NCBI RefSeq assembly: GCF_002874775.1
Contig: NZ_CP020991.1
Span: 2,208,451 to 2,272,450, forward strand
Length of the DNA stretch: 64,000 bases
Source of the DNA: Monoglobus pectinilyticus
GTDB taxonomy: Bacteria > Bacillota > Clostridia > Monoglobales > Monoglobaceae
Direction of reading: 5' to 3'
Below, in pieces: positions 35,554 through 43,847 of the stretch. The notes below the pieces were generated by a model. That model had not been told where the DNA came from. It made no database searches and worked only from the letters and a program-made list of their open reading frames with translations. Within the stretch, counting starts at the first letter, position 1, and every line of letters begins with the position of its first letter. The position numbers were made by a program, and so were the translations under genes.

Positions 35554-36972
35554 TTAAATATATAAAACTGACATACCAACTCCGACCATATCATTGGGAA
35601 CATCCCCAATTCTCCAGCCGGGTTCAGTAGTTTCGATATAATAGTATTGAATTCCATCTAAGGACAAATTACCGTTGCTTGAAGTCTGTAAACCTACAGC
35701 CATATGGTCTTCACTCACTAGGAGAACTGCACCATAACCTAGGAGTTTCAGCATTTTAGCCAAAAGCACCGCACTGTCTTCGCAGTCACCGCCTTGGTCG
35801 AATAGTGTTTCTATCGGGTATTTAGGGTATTCTATAACTCCTTTGTAGGTTAAATCATCTTGATATTCCAAGCTTTGAACAAAAGCTGATATAAATCCGG
35901 CTATATCATAAGAGGAGGCGAATCCATTGTTTACCGCCATATCTCTGAGAGTTTCAGCAAGAGTATAAACAGCCGTCTCGTCAGCCTCATCCTGAGCATA
36001 TGCAGAGTAATTATTAGTTCTTGGTTTTGAAACAAAATAGTTATAGTCATAATATGAAATACTTACATCCAGTCTGAAAGTTTCTCCATAGAAAGGATAG
36101 TTCCATGAATACGACAACGATTGATAAGGTTTATCCTGATTAAGAGAAAATGAAATTCTTAAGTCTGTGTTGATTATACGTGATACCATTGCTGCGGCTT
36201 CAGAACGTAAAATATCTGAAGCTGGATAAAACGTTCCATATTCATCACTACCGGTTACAACTCCTGATTCATAAAGTTTTAATATCTCTTGATAATATGG
36301 ATTTGACTCTCTGACATCAGGTATGGGAGATATTTCATTAATTTTTTGATAACAGTCAGGCAGAGCTTTAAATAACAAGTAAGCTAACTGTTCTCTTGAT
36401 GCGGGGTTTAAGTATCTTCCGCTGAATTGATTTGGTTCTATTATCCCTTGGTTAACCGCATACTCAAGATATGGCATGAACCAAGTCATATTTGCCTGTC
36501 GGTTAACGGAGCCTACACCGTTTGTATTTATATAAACTCCGGTTTTTGGGGTTTGCGTCATAGAATCGCTGTCATTTATTTGAAAATTGCCGTTTCCGCT
36601 TATAGGATATGAATATTTGATATTGTTGTTATCAAGTGAGGCAACGCTTCCGCCAGAGTTTAATTTGTTAATTGTATTGCCGTAGTATTTAGCATTGAGT
36701 CTTGAAGCTACTGTTATTGCCTCTGCCAGTGTAATGTTTCCGTCGGGTGTAAACATATTATCGCCGGTTCCGGTCATTATTCCGTATTCATAAGCAAAGC
36801 CTACATAGTAATAATACCAATCGTCATCGTAAACATCAGCATATGTAGAAGAATCATAATAGTTTGTCTGTTCAAATTGTGGGAATATTTCGGCAAATGC
36901 TGTAGCAGAAACAGATGTTAATATACATAATACGAGAATAGTTGAAATAAATTTTAATTTATATTTTATCAT
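35554..36972 (-). CDS. SLH-domain protein with C-terminal transglutaminase-like domain
   Basis: GAGGTG is 6 bases before the ATG at 36972, giving 472 residues. A signal peptide ends near ATAFA. Three SLH-like domains follow: YADVYDDDWYYYYVGFAYEYGIMTG, MPYLEYAVNQGIIEP and IPDVRESNPYYQEILKLYESGVVTG, which should bind secondary wall polymer. The C-terminal domain has a papain-like triad pattern: Cys in QGGDCEDSAVLLAKML, His in SEDHMAVG and an acidic residue in YIETTEPGW. A peptidase or cross-linking role is possible. It starts 28 bases after the CNNM-type gene ends, probably the same operon. Confidence 0.82.
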   Translation of the reverse strand: MIKYKLKFISTILVLCILTSVSATAFAEIFPQFEQTNYYDSSTYADVYDDDWYYYYVGFAYEYGIMTGTGDNMFTPDGNITLAEAITVASRLNAKYYGNTINKLNSGGSVASLDNNNIKYSYPISGNGNFQINDSDSMTQTPKTGVYINTNGVGSVNRQANMTWFMPYLEYAVNQGIIEPNQFSGRYLNPASREQLAYLLFKALPDCYQKINEISPIPDVRESNPYYQEILKLYESGVVTGSDEYGTFYPASDILRSEAAAMVSRIINTDLRISFSLNQDKPYQSLSYSWNYPFYGETFRLDVSISYYDYNYFVSKPRTNNYSAYAQDEADETAVYTLAETLRDMAVNNGFASSYDIAGFISAFVQSLEYQDDLTYKGVIEYPKYPIETLFDQGGDCEDSAVLLAKMLKLLGYGAVLLVSEDHMAVGLQTSSNGNLSLDGIQYYYIETTEPGWRIGDVPNDMVGVGMSVLYI

Positions 36973-36999
36973 GACGCACCTCACTTATATAGAGTGTGA

Positions 37000-38391
37000 T
37001 TAATTGTCATCGTGATTTTTATCGTCAGACGGTTCGTTTATTTCATCGCTTTCAGAACTGTTTTCAGTATCGGGTTCAACCAAAGTAACAACAGCTTCTT
37101 CAATTCTGTGGTCAGCGACTTTGGTTACGTTTATTTTCATAGACCCGAAAGACAGCTCAGGCATTTCTCCATCTGCGGGGACTGTTCCAAGCTCATCTAA
37201 TATTAATCCGGCAAAGGTGTTATATTCTTCGTCAGGAATATCTATACCAAGTTCTTCTTCAACGTCTTCAATTTCTGCGCAGCCCTGAATAAGCCAGCTG
37301 TCGTCTTCGCCGGGAAGTTTAACAATTTCTTGTTCCTCCTCAGGCTGATCGTATTCGCTGTACAGTTCACCGACTATTTCCTCAATCAAGTCTTCTTGTG
37401 TAACTATGCCTCTAAAACCGCCGTATTCATCAAGAACAATAGCGAAGTGAGCATTTTTATCCTGCATTTGAGAAAACATTTCGTCAGCTTTTATAGACTC
37501 AGGAACAAAATATGGCTCTCTTAAAATATCTCTAAGATTTCCATTCCTGTCTTTAAGTAAGAATTTGTAAAAATCACGGCTGTTCAGAACTCCAATGATA
37601 TCATCTATAGCATTGCCGCATACTGGATATCTTGTATGGTTTGTTTCATTTATAATTTCTTCCCACTTATCAGGACCGTCATTTATCCACAAGATAACTG
37701 CGTCGGTTCTGTGAGTCATTATGTCTTCAACAGGTTTGTCGTCCATTTCAAAAATATTATGTATCATTTCTTTTTCATCGTCATCAATGGCGCCGCTTTC
37801 TGACCCGATATCAACCATCATTCTGATTTCTTCCTCGGTGACGTCATCATCGTTTTCGTCTGGCCGAATACCAAAGATTTTCAAAATAATTTTTGATATA
37901 ATTCGAGGAATCCATACAAATGGTATACTCAAATATGTTACAAAGATTGAAATGGGAGTTAAGGCTACAGAAATACTTTCAGAGTATTTTCCGGCCAAAC
38001 CTTTTGGAACAAAAATTCCAAATATTAAATATACTAAAGTTGTAATGAAAGAAATAATTACAAAACTCAATATACAAGCAGCAATGATATTTATATTAAG
38101 CTCGGTAAAGTACGAAACCAGCGGAATCAAATACATATATATTGCACATCCGCCTATTGAGAGCAGTAGTAAGCTGTTTATAAATTGAATAGACGCTACA
38201 AAATCCCCTGAGTTTCCATCGAGAAATTTTGAAAGCCGTATGGCTTTTTTGTTTCCGCTGTCTGCTAGTTTTTTAAGTTTTGCATCATTTACTACAATTG
38301 TTGACTGTTCGATTAAAGTAAAAAACATACTTAAACCAAACAAAATCAAAAGAATCACCCATAACGATTGCGTAGGGGGCAACGTGTCCAA
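37000..38391 (-). CDS. CNNM/CorC-type hemolysin-family transporter with CBS domains
   Basis: A 463-residue membrane protein of the DUF21-CBS-CorC_HlyC family, linked to Mg2+ or Co2+ transport or export. It has an N-terminal DUF21 domain with three to four hydrophobic helices (LWVILLILFGLSMFFTLIEQS onward), then EEEIRMMVDIGSESGAIDDDEKEMIHNIFEM, paired CBS domains (VEDIMTHRTDAV, VLDEYGGFRGIVTQEDLIEEIVGE) and a C-terminal CorC/HlyC domain. The start is a TTG with GGAAGG upstream. A consensus promoter lies upstream. The C-terminus is Asp/Glu-rich. Confidence 0.88.
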   Translation of the reverse strand: MDTLPPTQSLWVILLILFGLSMFFTLIEQSTIVVNDAKLKKLADSGNKKAIRLSKFLDGNSGDFVASIQFINSLLLLSIGGCAIYMYLIPLVSYFTELNINIIAACILSFVIISFITTLVYLIFGIFVPKGLAGKYSESISVALTPISIFVTYLSIPFVWIPRIISKIILKIFGIRPDENDDDVTEEEIRMMVDIGSESGAIDDDEKEMIHNIFEMDDKPVEDIMTHRTDAVILWINDGPDKWEEIINETNHTRYPVCGNAIDDIIGVLNSRDFYKFLLKDRNGNLRDILREPYFVPESIKADEMFSQMQDKNAHFAIVLDEYGGFRGIVTQEDLIEEIVGELYSEYDQPEEEQEIVKLPGEDDSWLIQGCAEIEDVEEELGIDIPDEEYNTFAGLILDELGTVPADGEMPELSFGSMKINVTKVADHRIEEAVVTLVEPDTENSSESDEINEPSDDKNHDDN

Positions 38392-38444
38392 AAATAATCA
38401 TCCTTCCGGGCGAACATAACCCATAATAATTTTTATTGTCCATC

Positions 38445-38473
38445 AGTATAACAGAAAATGCGATAAAAGTCAA
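38445..38473 (-). promoter_or_regulatory. Sigma-A-type promoter of the CNNM-SLH operon
   Basis: On the minus strand TTGACT (38468-38473), a 17-base spacer and TATACT (38445-38450). The leader then runs about 55 bases to the TTG start at 38391. Confidence 0.75.
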
Positions 38474-39073
38474 ATTCTATATTGTAAACGTTTAGTTAAC
38501 TTTTAAGGTATATCCGTTATATTTATAAAATCTTTAATAATTTTATTTTCTAATCCTATATATCTAAAACAATATTTTTGAAACTTGAAACTTTAATTAG
38601 AACTAAAATAGAAATATTTTATAAAGAATAAGTTAGCTAAATAATACAATAAAATATTTTTATAAACTTAAAGAAGTTTTATTACAGGATTGCAGAAACT
38701 AATCCACAGTATCTAATAACGTTATAGTATATATCCTTAGAATGGAACAATATTAACTACTACTTTATTATACGAGTTGTAAGATATGTCTTATAAAAAA
38801 TATAAAATAAGTATATTTAAATGATTGTATTGCAAGCATCGGTAGGTGTGACCACATTTTTCTTAAAAGTGCGTGTTATATATATTAACTTGTTTTGCCA
38901 TAACTTGCGATGTCATTAATATGTATACTCAATGCGGACAAAGTCCGCCGCGTTAGGCGCGCAGCCGCGGAAAAATAATAACTATATTGTATTTAATTAT
39001 TATAATATAAGCAAATTTTATTTATTATGTAATTATTTATGTCAACTCAAAATTATTTTTGTTATATAATTTA
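38474..39073. other. Gene-free AT-rich desert with one GC-rich palindromic island
   Basis: About 600 bases of A/T-rich sequence without a plausible gene on either strand. The exception in composition is a 37-base island at 38934-38970, listed separately. Function unknown. Confidence 0.6.
38934..38970. repeat. GC-rich double-hairpin island (REP-like)
   Basis: GCGGAC-AAA-GTCCGC forms one hairpin (38934-38948), immediately followed by CCGCG...CGCGG (38948-38970) around GTTAGGCGCGCAG. It is almost all G/C in an A/T-rich desert, like the arms of the inverted-repeat pairs at 40861 and 63306, though it does not share their sequence. Confidence 0.5.
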
Positions 39074-39110
39074 TTACAAGCTGTGGTTCACATAGAGCCA
39101 CAGCTTGTAA
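39074..39110 (-). terminator. Terminator of murA
   Basis: TTACAAGCTGTGG with CCACAGCTTGTAA form a perfect 13-bp stem extended by GTTC/GAGC-type pairs, 16 bases past the murA stop at 39126. Confidence 0.8.
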
Positions 39111-39125
39111 TATTAAAATAAACAT

Positions 39126-40385
39126 TCATTCTTTTTTTATATCAACACCAAGATTTTTAAGCTTTTCAACAAAGTTTTCATAACCGCGTTCAATGTGTTC
39201 AATATCATGAATTTTACTTGTTCCATCGGCTTTTAGCGCCGCAGCAACTAACGCGGCGCCGGCTCTTAAATCGGTTGCTTTGACTTCCGCTCCGCTGAGA
39301 CGTTTTACGCCTTCAATAAAAGCGGCGTTGCCCTCTGTTTTAATTTTGGCTCCCATACGGCAAAGTTCAGGAATATGGGCAAATCTGTTTTCAAAAATGG
39401 TTTCAACGACCATTCCGTTGCCATCACTTGTAGACAGCAGTGACATGGTCTGAGCCTGCAAATCTGTAGGAAATCCGGGATATGGGAGAGTTTTGATATC
39501 TACAGATTTGGGCTTTTGGCAGGGTTTTAAGTCTATAAAATCAAGACCGGTTTCAAACATGAATCCCATTTCTGTTAATTTAGCCAATAGTGGTTTTAAA
39601 TGCAGAGGTTCAATATTCTCTGTTTTAATTCCACTGCCTAATCCGGCGGCACAGATGATAAAAGTTCCGGCCTCTATTCTATCGGGAATAATCTTATGAT
39701 TATTTTTGTGCATTCTTGTCGTGCCTTTTATTATTATTGTGTCACTTCCGGCCCCTGTGACTGAGCCGCCCATTCCGCATAGGAAATCAGCTAAATCAAT
39801 TATTTCAGGTTCGTTGGCAGCGTTTTCTATAGTGGTTGTGCCATTGGCTAGGCACGCTGCTATCATAAGGTTTTCGGTTGCTCCGACACTGGGAAAATCC
39901 AAATATATTCTTGTTCCAACCAGACCATTTTTTGCGGACGCTTCAACAAATCCATGACCCTGCTTGATTTTTGCACCCATTGCGGCAAAACCTTTTAAGT
40001 GAAGGTCTATAGGACGGGCTCCTATTTTACAGCCTCCAGGAAGTGGTATACGAACATTTCCGAATCTTGCTAAGCATGGTGACATAACAAGGACTGACGC
40101 TCTGAGCTTTGAAAATAGTGAATAATCACGCAATCTTTTAGGTTTTGTGATATTTGCTGAGATTCTCATTGAACCGTGCTTGTCTCTATAAATATCACAG
40201 CCCAGACCTTTTATAATTTCTGCCATTACATCAGTATCAGAAAGATGAGGGACGTTATCTAAAACTGATTCTTCTTCGGAAAGAAGTGCCGCTGCCATAA
40301 TCGGAAGAGCAGAATTTTTAGAGCCGCTTATTTTTACATTTCCTCCAAAATTTTCACAGGGACCGTTTATAATATACTTTGCCAT
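39126..40385 (-). CDS. murA: UDP-N-acetylglucosamine 1-carboxyvinyltransferase
   Basis: MurA transfers enolpyruvate from PEP to UDP-GlcNAc, the first committed step of peptidoglycan synthesis. The active-site Cys, the fosfomycin target, is in PLPGGCKIGARPIDLH. KISGSKNSALPIMAAALL at the start, PDRIEAGTFI and ATDLRAGAALVAAAL are diagnostic. The 419 residues are normal. Its start lies 13 bases after the stop of a 46-residue peptide gene upstream, so the two are likely co-transcribed. Confidence 0.97.
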   Translation of the reverse strand: MAKYIINGPCENFGGNVKISGSKNSALPIMAAALLSEEESVLDNVPHLSDTDVMAEIIKGLGCDIYRDKHGSMRISANITKPKRLRDYSLFSKLRASVLVMSPCLARFGNVRIPLPGGCKIGARPIDLHLKGFAAMGAKIKQGHGFVEASAKNGLVGTRIYLDFPSVGATENLMIAACLANGTTTIENAANEPEIIDLADFLCGMGGSVTGAGSDTIIIKGTTRMHKNNHKIIPDRIEAGTFIICAAGLGSGIKTENIEPLHLKPLLAKLTEMGFMFETGLDFIDLKPCQKPKSVDIKTLPYPGFPTDLQAQTMSLLSTSDGNGMVVETIFENRFAHIPELCRMGAKIKTEGNAAFIEGVKRLSGAEVKATDLRAGAALVAAALKADGTSKIHDIEHIERGYENFVEKLKNLGVDIKKE

Positions 40386-40398
40386 ATAAAATCATTCC

Positions 40399-40539
40399 TT
40401 AACGTATTATATTTGAAGTTGAGATAATACCGGTGCTTTGTGGGCTTTCACCTGATATGGCCAGTATAGGAACATAGGTTTTTGCAGTTAAAACAAAAGC
40501 GCAGGTCAAAATTAATGATGTTATAAGCCTTTTTTTCAT
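40399..40539 (-). CDS. Small secreted or membrane peptide (46 aa) upstream of murA
   Basis: A short gene with a canonical AGGAGGAAATTTT before its ATG at 40539. It encodes MKKRLITSLILTCAFVLTAK followed by TYVPILAISGESPQSTG and a short tail ending IIR. The basic start plus hydrophobic core reads as a signal peptide or single membrane helix with possible cleavage near ILA. The stop at 40399-40401 lies 13 bases before the murA ATG. I do not recognise a family. The ribosome binding site and tight linkage support a real gene. Confidence 0.6.
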   Translation of the reverse strand: MKKRLITSLILTCAFVLTAKTYVPILAISGESPQSTGIISTSNIIR

Positions 40540-40860
40540 AAAATTTCCTCCAAAACCGCATAATAAAATTTTAAGAATTATGCCACAATAGTATTTTGAC
40601 CTGTAACAACTTTTTTATAACTTGTATTTTTTAAATAAAAAGATAATATTTAAGATAATAATAAAAATATTGTTTTAAAAATAAAAATTTATACAAATAG
40701 TGTAGAAGTATGTTATTCTATGTAAATAACGAAAACAATATGATGGATAATAATGATTTGTAATAAAAATATAAAAGAATATAAGTTGTGTCAATACAGA
40801 ATATTTATTAACTTAAAATACTAAAATAATATAAAATAAAACTTTTCTGTAGCTATCTTA

Positions 40861-41263
40861 TAATTATCATAATATAATACAAATATGTTTGCGAACTTCG
40901 GTAGGCTTGCGGAGCAAGCACGTAAGGTTCGCCGTCGTCTGACCGCTGCAAGCGGTCAAGAAGAATTTAACTATTTATAGTATTCTATTTATGTCATTAT
41001 TATACTTAAAAAATAAATTAATAAATAAAATTGAACAGCTCCAGATTGTTCGGATAATACAAAAAGACACCTATGATAGACATAAATTAGCATTATAACA
41101 TATCTATTTATTTAAATATTCAAATATCCTACAAAATACAATCATTAATTTTGTTAATATTATTTTGACCGCTTATAGCGGTCAGACGACGGCGAACCTT
41201 ACGAGCTTGCTCCGCAAGCCTACCGAAGTTCGCAGATACAATTGCATTATATTATGATAATTA
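40861..41263. repeat. Long inverted-repeat pair, about 99-bp arms, 205-bp AT-rich centre
   Basis: The left arm 40861-40959 and the right arm 41165-41263 are reverse complements over about 99 bases with about 8 mismatches. The outer 18 bases (TAATTATCATAATATAAT) are identical, then a diverged 12-base stretch, then 29 identical and 27 identical bases around single changes. Each arm carries its own hairpins, GCTTGC-GGA-GCAAGC and GACCGCT-GCA-AGCGGTC. The centre has no open frame of note. It may be a MITE-like element, a head-to-head REP pair or a long hairpin RNA. Confidence 0.8.
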
Positions 41264-41283
41264 ATTGGTTGTAAATAAGCGTA

Positions 41284-41373
41284 CAGCAAATTGAGACGTT
41301 GTAAATGATAGATTATGGATTAAAATATAGGAAAGCTAAGGAAAAAGAAAACAGCAAGTTGATAAGTTGTAAA
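41284..41373 (+). repeat. Two imperfect 23-base direct repeats
   Basis: ACAGCAAATTGAGACGTTG plus TAAAT at 41284-41307 recurs as ACAGCAAGTTGATAAGTTG plus TAAAT at 41351-41374, with a further GTTGTAAAT at 41268-41276. Significance unknown; iteron-like spacing of about 67 bases. Confidence 0.4.
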
Positions 41374-41730
41374 TAAACATATAATAATGGATATATTATT
41401 ATATATGAAAACTAATGCAATAAACAACGATTTTATAATATTTCTCAGTATTTTTTAATTTACAAAAGTTTTTGTATTATATAATTATAATAATATTATT
41501 TATTTCAATATCAAGTATCCAAAATATAAAAGAGTTCTTCTATATAATCTATATTAATATAATTATATAAGCAATTATAAATTCATAAATATGAAAATTT
41601 CTAAATATTTAAGTTTAATATTTAGAAATTTTATATAATTATAACATCTAATTATTTGCATACATAATTAGTAAAAACAAAAGAATGCCGTTAAAGAGTG
41701 TACGTAAAAACAGTATTAGATTGGTACTCA

Positions 41731-41769
41731 AAAAGCAGAAAATGTGATTTTTACATTTTCTGCTTTTTT
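41731..41769. terminator. Orphan intrinsic terminator
   Basis: AAAAGCAGAAAATGT and ACATTTTCTGCTTTT form a perfect 15-bp stem around GATTTTT, T-rich on the plus strand. A wider GTACTCA/TGAGTAC pair encloses it (41724-41790). No gene ends near it on either strand. Confidence 0.75.
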
Positions 41770-41885
41770 GCTTTATACAAAATTGAGTACACTTTTGTTA
41801 TGCTTGCAAAATAAATATTTGCAATTTACGCTGTAATGTGATAAAGTAGAAATGCGAAATAATTCAATGTAAACATTGAAGTTAT

Positions 41886-42046
41886 ATATAAGAGATAGGT
41901 ATACGTTTTGGTAAAAACGTATGCTTAGATTTTCATTACCTATTGCTTATATGTAATTGAAGTTTTTCGCAGTATTTATTGAAGATACGTTTTTATATTT
42001 GGCATAGCTTCGGCTGCGCTTTTTTAATGCGAAAAATGCTGCGAAA
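41886..42046 (+). promoter_or_regulatory. Structured 5' leader with terminator, possible riboswitch or attenuator
   Basis: P1 pairs 41886-41901 with 41937-41952 (14 of 16). Inside it P2 pairs TACGTTTT (41902-41909) with AAAACGTA (41914-41921). The strand AAAAACGTAT (41913-41922) can instead pair with ATACGTTTTT (41985-41994). A UUCG-capped stem at 42001-42020 is followed by six T, a terminator. Around it TTTCGCAGTATTT (41965-41977) pairs with AAATGCTGCGAAA (42034-42046). These mutually exclusive pairings upstream of a cell-wall hydrolase resemble a switch. No known riboswitch class is recognised. Confidence 0.5.
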
Positions 42047-42078
42047 CAAAACTATATTATTTTACGGAGGTAATGAAA

Positions 42079-43752
42079 ATGAAAAGGAAATTAGTGGGTT
42101 GGATTATGTGCATAATGTTATTTATCTCTGTTCTGCCAAACCTTGCTGTATCAGCAGGCGAAAGTTGGTGGTGGCCTTGCCCAAGTGCATTAAGTTATTC
42201 CAGCGGTTATGGTATGAGAACATATAATGGAGTAACAAGATTTCACAGGGGTGTTGATATTCCGGGCACACGCGGTTCTCAAGTAATCGCTTCAAGAAGC
42301 GGAATCGCCAGAATTGCTAACACAAACAATCCTTTTGCAAACGATAGAGGCCGTTGTGTTGTAATCGACCATGAAGATGGTTATTATTCTGTATATCAGC
42401 ATATGTCAGATTATGCTATAAACGATAATGTGAGAGTAATGCAAGGACAAGTCATAGGTTATGTTGGCGGTTCAGGTTCAGGCGGAGAATATACTTATAA
42501 TGCACATTTGCATTTTGAGGTACACAAATATTCGCCAAACAACGCTTTGACAATATTAAATCTTGATTGGAGTCAAGGAGTAAATACCCCTGTAACCTCT
42601 ACAGACCCGAAAGCTTTTATTAACCCCAATGCCCCTCGACCTTCAGGCGAAGCACCAAGCAATATAACAATAAAAGCAAATAAAACATCTATTGAAGTAG
42701 GTGATACTGTTACATTTACGTATACAATAAGCAATGCTAATTCTAGATATGTCGGAATAGATTGGGCTGGCGGCAGTAGATATTATTCAATTCCTCTGAG
42801 TAATTCATCAGGAACAGTTTCGTACACATTTACTTTACCTGGTACTTATTGTGTTATCACTGAAGGTTCAAATGAGTATGGATATAATTGTTGCGGGGGT
42901 GTTTATATTACTGTTAAAGCAAAAGAAATAACGGCAAGCATTTCAGCCAATTACACTTCAATAGGTGTTGGTGATACAGTTACATTTGATTATTATATAA
43001 ATAACGCCACATCTTACAGAGGATTAGGCATAGACTATGCAGGAGGTTCAAGATATTTTTCTCAATCACTTGATCAAACTTCAGGATCAGTTTCTCATAC
43101 TTTTACTAAACCGGGATTATATTGTTGCATTGTAGAGGGATATAATACAGACGTATATAATTGCAGTCCTGGTGTTTATGTAAAAGTGGTAGACAGCAAG
43201 CCAATAGATATGACTATCAGCGTAGATGAAACCAATATAAATATAGGTGATACGGTTACTTTTAAATATGCAATTATCGGTGCAACAGTAAAGCATATAG
43301 GAATAGATTATGCCGACGGCACGCGGTATAATAGCATACGAACCTATCAGGATTCCGGCAGTATTTCTTATACATTTACACAAACAGGACTGTATTGCTG
43401 TATAATTGAGGGGTATAATAATATAGGATATGATTGTAGTCCGGGCATCTATATTAGGGTAACAGAACCGTATCAATCTCCAACTACTTTCACTACCTAC
43501 ACCGACAACGACAGCTATCGTAGATTTCACACGGAAATAACAAATCTTACCTGCGACGCAGAATACATTGTCGCGTCCTACGACAGCGGCGGACAGTTGC
43601 TTGAAATGTCAAATTCCGGCATTTCTGCGGGCGAGGGCGGCTGTGAAATGACCTTGCCAAAGCATAGTGGCGAAAAATATATAAAAGTATTTTTATGGGA
43701 TAGTTTAAAAGGAATGAAACCGCTGACGGAGGTTGAAAAAATTACTCTATAA
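42079..43752 (+). CDS. Secreted M23 peptidase with three tandem Ig-like domains
   Basis: GGAGG at 42065-42069 is 9 bases before the ATG at 42079 (557 residues); the ATG at 42073 is too close. After a signal peptide (ends near AVSA) comes a lysostaphin-type M23 zinc endopeptidase with FHRGVDIPG and AHLHFEVH metal motifs and GYYSVYQHMS between. Three repeats of about 85-90 residues follow, each starting like KTSIEVGDTVTFTY and ending SYTFT.PGTYC.ITEG, an Ig/PKD-like fold with conserved Cys. The C-terminal domain ends with KVFLWDSLKGMKPL, shared in kind with the pectate lyase. It probably cuts peptidoglycan cross-bridges. Confidence 0.88.
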   Translation: MKRKLVGWIMCIMLFISVLPNLAVSAGESWWWPCPSALSYSSGYGMRTYNGVTRFHRGVDIPGTRGSQVIASRSGIARIANTNNPFANDRGRCVVIDHEDGYYSVYQHMSDYAINDNVRVMQGQVIGYVGGSGSGGEYTYNAHLHFEVHKYSPNNALTILNLDWSQGVNTPVTSTDPKAFINPNAPRPSGEAPSNITIKANKTSIEVGDTVTFTYTISNANSRYVGIDWAGGSRYYSIPLSNSSGTVSYTFTLPGTYCVITEGSNEYGYNCCGGVYITVKAKEITASISANYTSIGVGDTVTFDYYINNATSYRGLGIDYAGGSRYFSQSLDQTSGSVSHTFTKPGLYCCIVEGYNTDVYNCSPGVYVKVVDSKPIDMTISVDETNINIGDTVTFKYAIIGATVKHIGIDYADGTRYNSIRTYQDSGSISYTFTQTGLYCCIIEGYNNIGYDCSPGIYIRVTEPYQSPTTFTTYTDNDSYRRFHTEITNLTCDAEYIVASYDSGGQLLEMSNSGISAGEGGCEMTLPKHSGEKYIKVFLWDSLKGMKPLTEVEKITL

Positions 43753-43756
43753 ATTC

Positions 43757-43796
43757 AAGGGTGAGTACCACAAATCAAAGTGATACTCACCTTTTG
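43757..43796. terminator. Bidirectional terminator between M23 gene and oadA
   Basis: GGTGAGTACCAC pairs with GTGATACTCACC (one mismatch) and is followed by TTTT on the plus strand; the next gene ends at 43848 on the minus strand. Confidence 0.75.
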
Positions 43797-43847
43797 TTAT
43801 ACTGTCTTATTAAGGACTGCCAAATGGCATTCTTTTAATATAAACTT

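Larger units (their letters stand above)
40540..42078. other. 1.5-kb gene-free AT-rich desert with repeats and a structured leader
   Basis: No protein gene is convincing here on either strand. It contains the inverted-repeat pair 40861-41263, two copies of an acagcaa...gttgtaaat direct repeat (41284-41306 and 41351-41373), an orphan terminator at 41731-41769 and the structured leader 41886-42046 of the following M23 gene. Confidence 0.65.

Noticed and set aside
38934-38970. Integron attC-like site, because GTTAGGC matches the GTTRRRY core
   Set aside because: No partner RYYYAAC core at the right distance and no integrase or cassette genes are present.
41886-42046. c-di-GMP-I or ydaO-type c-di-AMP riboswitch
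   Set aside because: The conserved core sequences of these classes are not visible; only the general switching logic is.
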